Virus record (IMG/VR): IMGVR_UViG_3300045936_000063
Span: 1-35,956 of that record
Source of the DNA: a virus
DNA: 35,956 nucleotides
Reading direction: 5' to 3' (one strand)
Below are positions 15,542 to 22,925 of the stretch, in pieces. The number at the start of each line of letters is the position of its first letter. Position 1 is the stretch's first letter. Below the pieces are notes generated by a model. It saw nothing but the letters and a program-made list of their open reading frames with translations, had not been told where the DNA came from and made no database searches. The translations under genes and the position numbers were made by a program.

Positions 15542-15799
15542 CTAGTGCCTCCGATCCTGCTTTTGCTTCTCCACGGCTGCCAGAATCTCGACCTCGTTGA
15601 TCGGGACAAGCCGGATGATCTGCTCGATGAAGTTCGACAGCATCTTGATCCGGAAATCATGCTTGTCTTTGCCCTGGATGCCGGCCAGCAGCATGGCGGC
15701 GAGATCCGCAATCACCGCCGACTGGATGGCCGGGTCATGGCCGGCGAGGATCCCGCTGATCTGGTCGGTCAGCTTCTCCACTTTCGCAACGCCATCCAT
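15542..15799 (-). CDS. Hypothetical protein following RecT
   Basis: This 85-residue protein has no family I recognise. It is helical and mildly acidic (MLLAGIQGKDKHDFRIKML, FIEQIIRLVP). Two starts are possible: ATG 15805 overlaps the recT stop but touches the GGAGGA directly, whereas ATG 15799 sits about six bases after GGAGGA, the preferred spacing, so I chose 15799. It is the last gene of the exonuclease-RecT operon, so a recombination-associated role is plausible but unproven. Confidence 0.65.
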   Translation of the reverse strand: MDGVAKVEKLTDQISGILAGHDPAIQSAVIADLAAMLLAGIQGKDKHDFRIKMLSNFIEQIIRLVPINEVEILAAVEKQKQDRRH

Positions 15800-15801
15800 G
15801 T

Positions 15802-16800
15802 TCATTCCTCCTTGAGCAACGCCAGGTATTTCTGCGCGGCCGCCTTCGGCAGTTCCTTCCTGGCTACCTTGGCCGCTGTTTCCAGCACGGTGTCGATGAA
15901 GGCGTCGGCGCCGGGCAGATCCTCGAGGAGATCCCTGCGCAGGAAATCCAGCTCGACGAGGCGAGCGTCGACTTCAAGGTCGCCGCGGCCGGCGATCTGC
16001 AGGGCGTCATGGATGGCCTGGTCGCGCGCGTCGGATGGGGCGGCAGCGGCGAGTGGATCAGCTTGGGGGTGAGGCTCGCCGCTGCCTGCGCCGGCTGGTG
16101 ACTGAGGGGGATCGGCCGGCGTTTCAGGGGAAGGTCTGCCTTGTAGCACGGCGCCGGCTTCGGCGGCAGCGGCAAAATCATCTAGCGACCGCGGCGCCGC
16201 CGGTTTTTCTTCCTTCGGCGAGATGTCGACCATCGCCGCCTCGCGCATCTCATCGACGTCATGGATGCCGAGAATAACCTCTGGACACCAGCGGCGGGCG
16301 AAGCCGCGCAGGCTGTAATAGGACAGCTGCTGGCCGGGATCCGACTTCCACAGCGGGCTGTTCTTCGGCGAGATGTCGGCAATGCGCGGCGACTTGTATT
16401 CGCGCACGGCACCATCGCGGAAAGTCCCGGTCACGATGGCGCGCATTTCCTGGCCTTCGCCTTCGAACCGGATGTCCGGCCTGGTTTTCAGCGGCGCCAG
16501 CGCATTGACGATCGCCATGAACACCTGTGCCTCGTAGGCCAGCAGATCGTTGACGAAATAGCTTTTCCTGGCCAGCGCATAAGGATTGATGCCGAGCCGG
16601 ATGGAGTCATCGAGAATGCCCAGGCATGCGCCAGGCTGGCCACGCAGATGTTTAGGCACGGCGGATCCGGATGCCGCCATCATCTTGGCGAATTCCATCA
16701 CCTCGCCGGCATTGACGAAATTGATGCCGCCTTTGCCGATCGTGATGGCATCGGCCAGCTCGCGGTTGACCTTGGTTTCAATGAGTGCGGTGTCGGTCAT
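15802..16800 (-). CDS. recT: RecT-family single-strand annealing protein
   Basis: This 332-residue protein resembles phage RecT: KMMAASGSAVPKHLRGQPGACLGILDDSIRLGINPYALARKSYFVND at the N-terminal third (the region that selects substrate in such annealases), then a beta-rich core with FRDGAVREYKSPR and YSLRGFARRWCPEVI. The C-terminal ~130 residues are Pro/Ala-rich followed by a helical tail. RecT anneals complementary strands exposed by the partner exonuclease encoded two genes upstream. Neighbouring genes overlap by ATGA at both ends, so the operon is tightly coupled. Confidence 0.82.
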   Translation of the reverse strand: MTDTALIETKVNRELADAITIGKGGINFVNAGEVMEFAKMMAASGSAVPKHLRGQPGACLGILDDSIRLGINPYALARKSYFVNDLLAYEAQVFMAIVNALAPLKTRPDIRFEGEGQEMRAIVTGTFRDGAVREYKSPRIADISPKNSPLWKSDPGQQLSYYSLRGFARRWCPEVILGIHDVDEMREAAMVDISPKEEKPAAPRSLDDFAAAAEAGAVLQGRPSPETPADPPQSPAGAGSGEPHPQADPLAAAAPSDARDQAIHDALQIAGRGDLEVDARLVELDFLRRDLLEDLPGADAFIDTVLETAAKVARKELPKAAAQKYLALLKEE

Positions 16801-17063
16801 CGGTGTTCCTCTCTCAGTATCTTAAGTCCGGCCTTGGTGATGCGCTCGCCGGCCGATTCCACCTGGTCCCAAAAGCGATCGCCATAACGCGCGCGGGCTT
16901 CATGCCCGGTGATGTATTCGGTGCCGTCGCGATAAATCCACTCGGTCCAACCGGCCTGCATGCAATAGTAGCCAGTTGTGGTGTGGTCGCGTTCCTGCGG
17001 GCCTTCTTCGGCCAGCCGTTCCAGCCATTGCCGCCGCAACCAGGTAAGCCTGATCGGCTTCAT
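16797..17063 (-). CDS. Hypothetical protein between exonuclease and RecT
   Basis: This 88-residue basic protein (TWLRRQWLERLAEEG, YYCMQAGWTEWIYRDG, RITKAGLKILREEHR) overlaps both neighbours by four bases, so it is surely translated with them. I do not recognise a family. The C-terminal ITKAGLKIL resembles a winged-helix strand seen in small phage regulators, which is only a hint. Confidence 0.65.
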   Translation of the reverse strand: MKPIRLTWLRRQWLERLAEEGPQERDHTTTGYYCMQAGWTEWIYRDGTEYITGHEARARYGDRFWDQVESAGERITKAGLKILREEHR

Positions 17064-18046
17064 GCTGCATCCTTTGCCTTTGTCACCTTCAGCACCGGAT
17101 AATCCTTCGCCGCGACCTGGTAGGCATCGCGGTGCGCCATCGTGTGCGAGATCTTCCAGCCGGGCAGCGTGGCCGATTCCGAGCCGTTAAGCTTGTGGAC
17201 GATCTCGGCGTCGATCTCCTTGCATGTGGCTTCATCCTCCTTGATCTCGGCCTTCAGCGCGGCACGCATGGCCAGCATGTCGCCGAGCCGGTTGTCGGTC
17301 GAGAGATCGAGCGGCGCCGGCTTGTCCGGATCCGGCTTGAAGACCTGGCGCAGCACGTCAGCGTCGCGGGCGTAGTCGGGCGCGACCGGCGCGTGGCCGT
17401 CATCGAAGGCAGCCCAAAAGCTGGCGGCGATCGACCGGATGCCGGCTTCCGCACGTTCATTGCGCTCGACCCGGTGGACGACCAGTTCGGCGTCCTGCCA
17501 GCCGAGAACAAGTGCCGCCAGCACGCCATAGTCGGCTTCGAGCAGCATGGCGTTGCCGAGCGTCTGCAGCTGGTAGCCGAGCGGCGGGCCGTTCGACCAG
17601 TTGGCCTCGAAGGACGCGCGGGAAATGACCTTGAACTCGAAGACGATGCGCGCCGCCATGTGCTCGAAGCCGGTGGCATCCGGCGTACCGCCGAGCCGGA
17701 TATCAGGATCCCGCACATAGATGTTGAGCGGATAGTCGATCTGGTATTCCGGGTGCTGTTCCTGCAGCGCGCAGGCGACCGCCGGTTCGGCCCAGCGGCC
17801 GAGCCGCATGGCGGCGTTTTCTTCTGGCGGCGCGGCCAGTCCCATCTTGCGCGCCCATATCTCGTAGGCGGTGGCGTAGGGATCGACGCCGGCCACAGCG
17901 CCAACCTCGCTCATCGTGAGATCCTGGGCGCGCAAGGCGAACCATTCCGGCGTGCGCGGCTTGACAGTGTGGCGCTCGATGATGGCGGGCGCGGGCGCAA
18001 TGCGTTGCGCATGCCCGGCGTGGGGCGTGTTCAGCTGCGGACACAT
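17060..18046 (-). CDS. YqaJ-like (lambda Exo type) recombination exonuclease
   Basis: This 328-residue protein carries the YqaJ/lambda-exo PD-(D/E)XK fold: an early RTPEWFALRA...MSEVGAVAGVDPY block, D123 in GGTPDATG, the E137-x-K139 pair in VFEFKV, and GYQLQ (157-161). It probably degrades one strand of duplex ends so that RecT can anneal. The family is commonly paired with RecT, as here. It is the first gene of an operon driven by the strong leftward promoter at 18090-18117. The C-terminal ~70 residues are helical. Confidence 0.85.
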   Translation of the reverse strand: MCPQLNTPHAGHAQRIAPAPAIIERHTVKPRTPEWFALRAQDLTMSEVGAVAGVDPYATAYEIWARKMGLAAPPEENAAMRLGRWAEPAVACALQEQHPEYQIDYPLNIYVRDPDIRLGGTPDATGFEHMAARIVFEFKVISRASFEANWSNGPPLGYQLQTLGNAMLLEADYGVLAALVLGWQDAELVVHRVERNERAEAGIRSIAASFWAAFDDGHAPVAPDYARDADVLRQVFKPDPDKPAPLDLSTDNRLGDMLAMRAALKAEIKEDEATCKEIDAEIVHKLNGSESATLPGWKISHTMAHRDAYQVAAKDYPVLKVTKAKDAA

Positions 18047-18089
18047 GACAAACTCGCTGCTGATCGAATTTTACGAAGGTTAACAGCAC

Positions 18090-18117
18090 ATAATATGCGC
18101 GACAGGATAGTCGTCAA
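18090..18117 (-). promoter_or_regulatory. Leftward promoter (PL-like) with operator over the -10 box
   Basis: On the minus strand TTGACG (18117-18112), a 16-base spacer and TATTAT (18095-18090) form a sigma70-type promoter facing the exonuclease-RecT operon. The -10 lies in CGCATATTATGTG, one mismatch from the perfect palindrome at 18538-18550. The 15-mer GTCGCGCATATTATG (18103-18089) is shared exactly with that rightward promoter. Both are probably controlled by the same phage repressor. Confidence 0.65.
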
Positions 18118-18153
18118 GCGAAATGCAGAATCGGATAAATCTGTGGATAAGGC

Positions 18154-18513
18154 TCAGACCTTGCACGCCAGAATCGCATCGAAGGCATTCAGCACCAGAT
18201 ACTGGTCCTCGATCGACAACGCCAGCAACTGTCGCGTCATCAATGCCGGCAATGGATTCTCCGGCCGGGCATCCTGGCCGAAGATCTCCAGATATTCCCT
18301 GTCGATCCGCTGCCGGGTGGCTGCGTCCTTGATAGGTGCGCCGCTCATCCATCTGCCGATCGTCGACTGATTTACATGGTAGCGCCGGCCAGCCGCACCT
18401 TGGTCGAGGTGCAGTTCTTCCATGATATCCCTAAGTTTCCAACCCGCCAGTTGCATCGAAGCCAGCATATGCGCGAACGGATATGACGGCGATATTTCGG
18501 CTATCTGGAACAT
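18154..18513 (-). CDS. HTH regulator, repressor candidate
   Basis: This 119-residue protein has a helix-turn-helix-like N-terminal half: MLASMQLAGWKLRDIMEEL, then HVNQSTIGRWMSG and AATRQRIDREYLEIFG. The C-terminal part (LALSIEDQYLVLNAFDAIL) is helical and could dimerise. It faces left, divergent from the HTH gene at 18555, with a palindromic operator between them, which is the layout of a lysogeny/lysis switch. I cannot tell which of the two proteins holds the prophage silent. It is shorter than full CI-type repressors with a cleavage domain, so a non-SOS-cleaved repressor is possible. Confidence 0.65.
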   Translation of the reverse strand: MFQIAEISPSYPFAHMLASMQLAGWKLRDIMEELHLDQGAAGRRYHVNQSTIGRWMSGAPIKDAATRQRIDREYLEIFGQDARPENPLPALMTRQLLALSIEDQYLVLNAFDAILACKV

Positions 18514-18519
18514 TCATGC

Positions 18520-18547
18520 TTGAAAGCAATCCCGTCGCGCATATTAT
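18520..18547 (+). promoter_or_regulatory. Rightward switch promoter with overlapping 13-bp palindromic operator
   Basis: TTGAAA (18520-18525), a 16-base spacer and TATTAT (18542-18547) form a promoter facing right. The -10 is embedded in the perfect palindrome CGCATATTATGCG (18538-18550). Transcription should begin near 18554-18555, which is the A of the downstream ATG. The mRNA may thus be leaderless, as for lambda cI from PRM. The palindrome could serve the divergent leftward gene too. Confidence 0.6.
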
Positions 18548-18554
18548 GCGAGGA

Positions 18555-18794
18555 ATGAACACGCTTTCGTACATTAGGAAGCGAGTCTTCCAGCTCACCC
18601 AAGCCGAATTTGCCGCCCTTGCCGGCGTGCAGCAGTCGACCGTCTCGCGCTGGGAAAACGGCGTGGCGCCTTCGCTCGACGAGATGCAGGCGATCCGCCT
18701 CGCCGCCGCGGAGCGCGGCATTGCGTGGGACGACAGTTGGTTCTTCGATCCGCCGCCGGCGAGCGCTGGAGAGGTGACCACGCCAGCAGTTTGA
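18555..18794 (+). CDS. Small XRE-type HTH protein (Cro/CI-like)
   Basis: This 79-residue protein is an XRE-family helix-turn-helix: FQLTQAEFAALAGVQQSTVSRWENGVAPSLDEM, with a short Pro-rich tail. Start ATG 18555 was chosen because the promoter at 18520-18547 would begin transcription there; an ATG nine bases upstream is in frame but inside the -10/operator. It would act as Cro-like or CI-like partner to the divergent HTH protein. It leads rightward to the GcrA-like and replication genes, which favours a Cro-like early role. That is inference. Confidence 0.75.
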   Translation: MNTLSYIRKRVFQLTQAEFAALAGVQQSTVSRWENGVAPSLDEMQAIRLAAAERGIAWDDSWFFDPPPASAGEVTTPAV

Positions 18795-19116
18795 CTTGTT
18801 TGTAATTGGGCGACCGCGCCTATCGGGCGGCGCGGCGGATCCCCGGTTTTGCTTTCGCCCGATCCCGCTTGCGGGCCGGATGTGTATGGAGTTCCGGCCA
18901 GCGGCGGCGATGATGGGAGTCGGCTGTCCGGCCGGCAGTCGGCTCTCGCATCTTTCCATGCACCAAAATCTCCATACGCGACTTTCCGTCTGCGGATCAG
19001 CGAACGCCCGAACAGCATCGTTGAACCGGCTTCAGGCGGTAAGGGAAGCCGCCGGCGCCAGTCGGCAACGCAGCTGGCGCCGCGCGGTGACCCTTTCGGA
19101 AGGGGATGCCGGCGCG
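18795..19116. other. Intergenic stretch between the switch HTH gene and the GcrA-like gene
   Basis: About 320 bases without a convincing gene. An open frame continuous with the GcrA-like protein exists from 18796, but its residues (low-complexity Arg/Ser/Ala/Pro) do not resemble any GcrA N-terminus, so it is not called. A GC hairpin CCGCGCC/GGCGCGG (18814-18820 with 18829-18835) lies just after the HTH gene but has no T-run. I see no convincing promoter here. Confidence 0.4.
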
Positions 19117-19542
19117 ATGACGTTCTGGACGGTGGAGAGACAAACCCAGGTCGCCGAGATGCTCGGCGCGGGATCTACCTTCCAGGACATCGCAAACCAC
19201 TTCCACACCACCCGCAACGCGATCGCCGGCATCATCTTCCGCAACCAGATCCTGCAGCTGGTCGCCAGGCCGCCAGCCAACAAGCCGGCAGCCAGGCCGC
19301 CGAGAAAGTATGCCGTGAAGAAAGCGCCGCCGCCGCCTGTCGTGACCAGCAAGCCGGCGCCGCAGCCGCCGGTCATGCGCCGCGTCGGGCTGCTTGAACT
19401 CAACCGCACCGACTGCCGCTTTCCGGTCGAGGAAGCGCCTGAAGTGATCGGCGGGCAGCGGTTCTGCGGTGCGCCGACCATCGACACTTACTGCGCCTTC
19501 CATGCAGCGGTGGCTTTTGCAGGAAAAGGAAAGGGATGGTGA
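19117..19542 (+). CDS. GcrA-like transcriptional regulator
   Basis: This 141-residue protein resembles GcrA, the alphaproteobacterial cell-cycle sigma70 cofactor. It has an N-terminal HTH (FWTVERQTQVAEML, STFQDIANHFHTTRNAIAGII), a Pro/Lys-rich linker and a C-terminal Cys block (LLELNRTDCRFPVE, QRFCGAPTIDTYCAFHAAVAF). The ATG at 19117 places the HTH at the N-terminus, as in GcrA. Host GcrA acts at promoters methylated by CcrM. A phage copy probably redirects host RNA polymerase or controls late genes. An adenine methyltransferase is encoded two genes on. Confidence 0.8.
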   Translation: MTFWTVERQTQVAEMLGAGSTFQDIANHFHTTRNAIAGIIFRNQILQLVARPPANKPAARPPRKYAVKKAPPPPVVTSKPAPQPPVMRRVGLLELNRTDCRFPVEEAPEVIGGQRFCGAPTIDTYCAFHAAVAFAGKGKGW

Positions 19543-19883
19543 TGACCGAGAATTTCGATCCTGTAACCGGCGAAATCGTCGAGCCGCCGATCGCCCAACC
19601 TGTCCGGGAAAAAAAGCCCGCCAGGAAAAACGGCAAAGCCAGAGTGCCGGCCGATGAATCGAAGCGCGACAAGTTCGTGCGCCTGGTCGATCCCAGGGTG
19701 AACCGGGCGATCCTGGCCATCCGCCGCATCGCCAGGCTCGGCGGCGCCAATGCCGGTCACTACGACTTCGACGAGGAAGACATCGGCAAGATCGTCCAGG
19801 TGCTGTCGAAGGAGATCGTGGCAATGGAAAAGACCATGATCCGCGGCAAGCCGGAAGCGCCGGCATTCTCGATCATCGATTGA
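19536..19883 (+). CDS. Hypothetical protein
   Basis: This 115-residue protein overlaps the GcrA-like gene end and has a purine-rich ribosome site (GGAAAAGGAAAGGG). The N-terminus is charged and unstructured (EKKPARKNGKARV); the C-terminal 70 residues are helical (DPRVNRAILAIRRIARLG, DEEDIGKIVQVLSKEIVAME). I recognise the general type from early regions of rhizobial prophages but no function. It precedes the methyltransferase in the same operon. Confidence 0.7.
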   Translation: MVMTENFDPVTGEIVEPPIAQPVREKKPARKNGKARVPADESKRDKFVRLVDPRVNRAILAIRRIARLGGANAGHYDFDEEDIGKIVQVLSKEIVAMEKTMIRGKPEAPAFSIID

Positions 19884-19895
19884 GGAACGGCGCGG

Positions 19896-20975
19896 ATGGA
19901 TGAGGCCTTTGCACTTGTTCGCTATGATGCCGCCCGCCGCGCCATCGCCGAGGCGAAGACGGTTGATGAGGCCAAGAGCTTCCGCAATGAGTTCAAGGCG
20001 CGCCAGGCATATGCGCGGCAGGCCAAGGATCGGCAGCTTGAAGCCGACTGCATGAAGTTGCGGTTCCGAGCAGCGCGGCGGCTCGGCCAGATTATGGAAT
20101 CGCAAAAGGAGAGTTTCGGGACGGCGCAGGGACGCAGAAGCGACTTAGGTTTTTCTGCAACCCAAGTGCCGAAACCTACGCTCGATGAGGCAGGCATAGA
20201 TAAGACGCTGGCCAATGAAGCCAGGACACTTGCGCGGCCTGACGAAGATGCATTCCTAACCATTCTGGAAGACCGCGAGCAACACATCCTGCGGTCAGAC
20301 AGAACTGTCATTCGCGGCATAACGATTGGCGACGAACGCCAGCCCTATGAGGGCGAAATCACTGAGGGCTGCACCGTCGAGGATCTCGATGCGCTCGCCG
20401 CCACCGGCTACCGGACTCCTGTCATCTATGCTGACCCGCCGTGGTCGTTCGAAGCCTATTCCGGCAAGGGCAAGCAGCGTGCCGCCGACCGCTACTATGA
20501 CACGCAGCGGCTCGATGACATTGCCGCAATGGCGCCGCACGTCATGGCGCTTGCCGCTGATGACTGCGCGCTGTTCCTTTGGGCAGTGATGCCGGAATTG
20601 TCCGGCGCACTCGATGTCATCCGCAGTTGGGGATTCGAATATAAAACTGCGGCGTTCGTCTGGATAAAGACCAACGCCGACGGGTCGCCGGCGACCGGAA
20701 TGGGTTACTGGACCCGCGCCAATGCGGAAGTCTGCCTGCTGGCCACGCGCGGTTCGCCGCACCGCATTGCGAAGAACGTTCACCAGGTCGTCATGGCGCC
20801 GCGCGGCGAGCATAGCGCCAAACCGGAGGAAGTGCGCCACCGCATCCACCGGCTACTGGGCCGCCCGCAACCGCCGCAACTCTATCTTGAACTCTACGGC
20901 CGAGGGCCGGTGCCTGGCTGGTATGTCTGGGGCAATCAGATTCGCCGCACCGATTTCGTGAGGGCTGCGGAATGA
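19896..20975 (+). CDS. MT-A70 family DNA adenine N6-methyltransferase
   Basis: This 359-residue protein has an N-terminal helical domain (1-130) and a C-terminal MT-A70 methyltransferase. The catalytic DPPW lies at 180-183 (VIYADPPWSF), followed by RYYDTQRLDDI, LFLWAVMPEL, FVWIKTNADG, MGYWTRANAEVCLLATRG and YLELYGRGPVPGWYVWGNQ, all family blocks. It should methylate adenine N6 in DNA using S-adenosylmethionine, giving restriction protection or altered regulation. Recognition sequence is unknown. Co-encoding with a GcrA-like protein is suggestive because GcrA reads adenine methylation in its native setting. Confidence 0.88.
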   Translation: MDEAFALVRYDAARRAIAEAKTVDEAKSFRNEFKARQAYARQAKDRQLEADCMKLRFRAARRLGQIMESQKESFGTAQGRRSDLGFSATQVPKPTLDEAGIDKTLANEARTLARPDEDAFLTILEDREQHILRSDRTVIRGITIGDERQPYEGEITEGCTVEDLDALAATGYRTPVIYADPPWSFEAYSGKGKQRAADRYYDTQRLDDIAAMAPHVMALAADDCALFLWAVMPELSGALDVIRSWGFEYKTAAFVWIKTNADGSPATGMGYWTRANAEVCLLATRGSPHRIAKNVHQVVMAPRGEHSAKPEEVRHRIHRLLGRPQPPQLYLELYGRGPVPGWYVWGNQIRRTDFVRAAE

Positions 20976-21465
20976 GCCTGTTTCCCCTTGTGCAAGGAGC
21001 GCGGGCAGTGCGGTCCGGCCGCTTCGGCGAGGTGACGCTAGAAGCAGGCTTTAGCGCCTATGGCGTGAAGATCGTGAATGATGACCACGTCTATCATACT
21101 GGCGATGGCGGTCTATGGGCGCGCAAGGATCTCGTCCTGGTCCGCCAATATCCTGTCGGCAACATCAAGCTGGATTTCATGTATCGCGATTTTGCCCGCG
21201 ATATTTCATTGCCTATCGAATGCAAGCAGCAAATGGGAGGCGGCACGACCGACCAAAAATTGGCCTATGCGGTGGATGTGCTGTGGAGGCCGGTTTCCCT
21301 GCGTTTTGGCTGGTGCTGAGTGGTGGCGGTTTCGACCCGCGCGTTACGAAGGCAGTCGATGCCAAGATCCGGAATCTGCGTGGCGTGAAAGGCCGGCTAC
21401 TGTTCAACGCAGGACCAATCCTGCAGCGCGCGATCGAGCAGTTGGTTGAGAAGGGCGCACCATGA
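20972..21465 (+). pseudogene. PD-(D/E)XK nuclease-like gene split by a frameshift
   Basis: Residues from 20972 (ATGA overlap with the methyltransferase) read through the nuclease-like core with D68 and the E83-x-K85 pair (LPIECKQQMGGGTTDQKLAYAVDVL) and then hit a stop at 21319. The expected continuation, EAGFPAFWLVLSGGGFD to AIEQLVEKGAP, lies in the -1 frame from about 21286 and ends at 21465, where it overlaps the next gene by ATGA. The break is near 21281-21288 and is explained by loss of one base (for example a G in TGGGAG). It could be a real disabling mutation or a sequencing/assembly indel. A Holliday-junction or structure-specific nuclease role is possible; the exact subfamily is not clear. 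Confidence 0.7.
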
Positions 21466-21890
21466 CCGGCCTGCAGCTTGACCTCCTGAAAGACCCGAAA
21501 CGCCAGCGCGGGACGAGGCCGCCGCCGGCGAAGGAGTTTCCCGTCCATTGCGCCATCGTCGACACGATCCGCCTGTGCAAGTCACCAGGCTGGTTGTGGT
21601 TTCACCCGCCGAACGGCGAGCTGCGGGACGATGGCGCCGGCGCCCGGCTTAAACGGATGGGGACTCGGCCGGGCGCCAGCGATTTCATCCTCGCAGGGCC
21701 GCCTGCAGGCCGCATCCACGCGCTGGAACTGAAGCGCCGGGGTGAGAGGCCATCCGAAGAACAGATCGCGTTCCTGGACGATGTACGGGCCGCTGGCGGC
21801 CTCGCCGCCTGGGTCGACACCTATCACGACGCGATCGAGCAGCTGAAGGCATGGGGCGCGCTGCGCACCACGATCAAGGTGACTGCATGA
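21462..21890 (+). CDS. VRR-NUC domain nuclease
   Basis: This 142-residue protein matches VRR-NUC nucleases: FHPPNGELR with the conserved Asn-Gly-Glu, RMGTRPGASDFIL (D74), then HALELKRRG with E89 and K91, and a C-terminal SEEQIAFLDDVRAAGG-WVDTYHDAIEQLKAWG block. Free-standing phage VRR-NUC enzymes resolve branched DNA in replication and recombination. It overlaps the previous (frameshifted) nuclease by ATGA. Catalytic residues seem intact, so it may supply nuclease activity if its neighbour is dead. Confidence 0.85.
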   Translation: MTGLQLDLLKDPKRQRGTRPPPAKEFPVHCAIVDTIRLCKSPGWLWFHPPNGELRDDGAGARLKRMGTRPGASDFILAGPPAGRIHALELKRRGERPSEEQIAFLDDVRAAGGLAAWVDTYHDAIEQLKAWGALRTTIKVTA

Positions 21891-21906
21891 ACAAGGAGGA
21901 TCCGCA

Positions 21907-22128
21907 ATGGAACGGGCAAAAGTCACAAGCAACAATGACGGCTACCGCACCAGCTACGTGATCACCGCCGCCGAGAAGAAAGCCGTCGAGGCGGCCATCG
22001 AGGGCATCTGCCGCTCCTACCATCCGCTCGGCTACGGCACGTCATTCGGCAAGATCACGCTGCTCGAGGAAAAGGGCGAGTGGATATGCTGGATCTGCCG
22101 CGGCAGCCGCTCCAACAGCTGCGACTAG
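21907..22128 (+). CDS. Hypothetical small protein
   Basis: This 73-residue protein has a strong AAGGAGG ribosome site at 21894-21900. It has a charged helical region (AAEKKAVEAAIEGI) and a C-terminus with three cysteines (WICWICRGSRSNSC). No family recognised. Its place in the replication/recombination operon and its strong ribosome site favour a real gene. Confidence 0.65.
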   Translation: MERAKVTSNNDGYRTSYVITAAEKKAVEAAIEGICRSYHPLGYGTSFGKITLLEEKGEWICWICRGSRSNSCD

Positions 22129-22131
22129 ACC

Positions 22132-22584
22132 ATGAACGTGCAACCGTTCCTGTTCGGTGAAGGCTGGATCGAGGTGCGCGACGGCAACGATACGGCGCGC
22201 GATATCTTCGACCGGCATTATTCGCGCTATCACTATGCGGACGGCCGAAAGCCCATGATCTTCGTCGGGCCGGGCAAAAAGCTGGTGCTGCTGACCAGCG
22301 ATGCCCTGTCGGTGTTCGTCTGGCGTAAGTACACCAGCCGGGACGGTCAGCAGGGCGTCAACTGCGCGATCTTCCGCAACGAGGGACCGACGCTTTCCAG
22401 CGACCTGATCCGTGCCGCCGATGCGATCGCCGATCGACGCTGGCCGGGCGAACGGCATTTCACCTATGTCGACCCGCGCCGGATCCGCTCGACCAATCCC
22501 GGCTATTGCTTCAAGGCCGCCGGCTGGCGGTTCTGCGGCATCACCAAGCGGCGAGGCTATCACATCCTGGAGCGCCAGCCATGA
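22132..22584 (+). CDS. GNAT-fold-like protein, possible Mom-type DNA modification enzyme
   Basis: This 150-residue protein has features of a small acyltransferase-like family found in phages: FDRHYSRYHYADG, LSVFVWRKYTS, GVNCAIFRNEGP, SSDLIRAADAIADRRWPGERHFTYVD, then IRSTNPGYCFKAAGWRFCG, which ends like a GNAT fold (NP-x-CF-KAAGW). Phage Mu Mom, which modifies adenine in DNA, has a comparable fold, but I cannot confirm that this is a Mom relative without a structure or profile search. It overlaps the next gene by ATGA. Confidence 0.55.
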   Translation: MNVQPFLFGEGWIEVRDGNDTARDIFDRHYSRYHYADGRKPMIFVGPGKKLVLLTSDALSVFVWRKYTSRDGQQGVNCAIFRNEGPTLSSDLIRAADAIADRRWPGERHFTYVDPRRIRSTNPGYCFKAAGWRFCGITKRRGYHILERQP

Positions 22585-22925
22585 TCCCGCAGCCGGATCC
22601 GCGCGACCTCGCCCGCCATGTCTGGGAACTCGACGGCATGCTCACGGAAACTGCAGCCATACGCTGCACTTTGCCGGATGGCGAGCCGCTGGTCGTGCGG
22701 TTCCTGGATAAGGGCCGCTTCGTCATCTCCGTCGATCCCGGCCGCTATGACGAGGCGCGCGCATGGGTGCATGCCGCCTGCCGGCTCGATGACGTCACGC
22801 TGACCGCCATGTTCCAGGATGCTGCTGCCGAAGCGCGCCAGGCGTCCAGGCGATTCCTGGCACATCTGCCGGAATACGAACTGCCGGAAAACCAGCCGCG
22901 CACCAGGAGGGGAATGCCTGAATGA
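22581..22925 (+). CDS. Hypothetical protein
   Basis: This 114-residue protein starts at ATG 22581, overlapping its neighbours at both ends (ATGA). It has a beta-rich middle (RCTLPDGEPLVVRFLDKGRF) and a helical C-terminus (FQDAAAEARQASRRFLAHL). No family recognised. Tight overlap with the ATPase gene implies co-translation and perhaps a shared role in replication. Confidence 0.65.
   Translation: MIPQPDPRDLARHVWELDGMLTETAAIRCTLPDGEPLVVRFLDKGRFVISVDPGRYDEARAWVHAACRLDDVTLTAMFQDAAAEARQASRRFLAHLPEYELPENQPRTRRGMPE

Noticed and set aside
18796-19116. Longer start for the GcrA-like protein (extra ~107 residues)
   Set aside because: The extension is low-complexity and GcrA proteins begin at the HTH, which matches ATG 19117.
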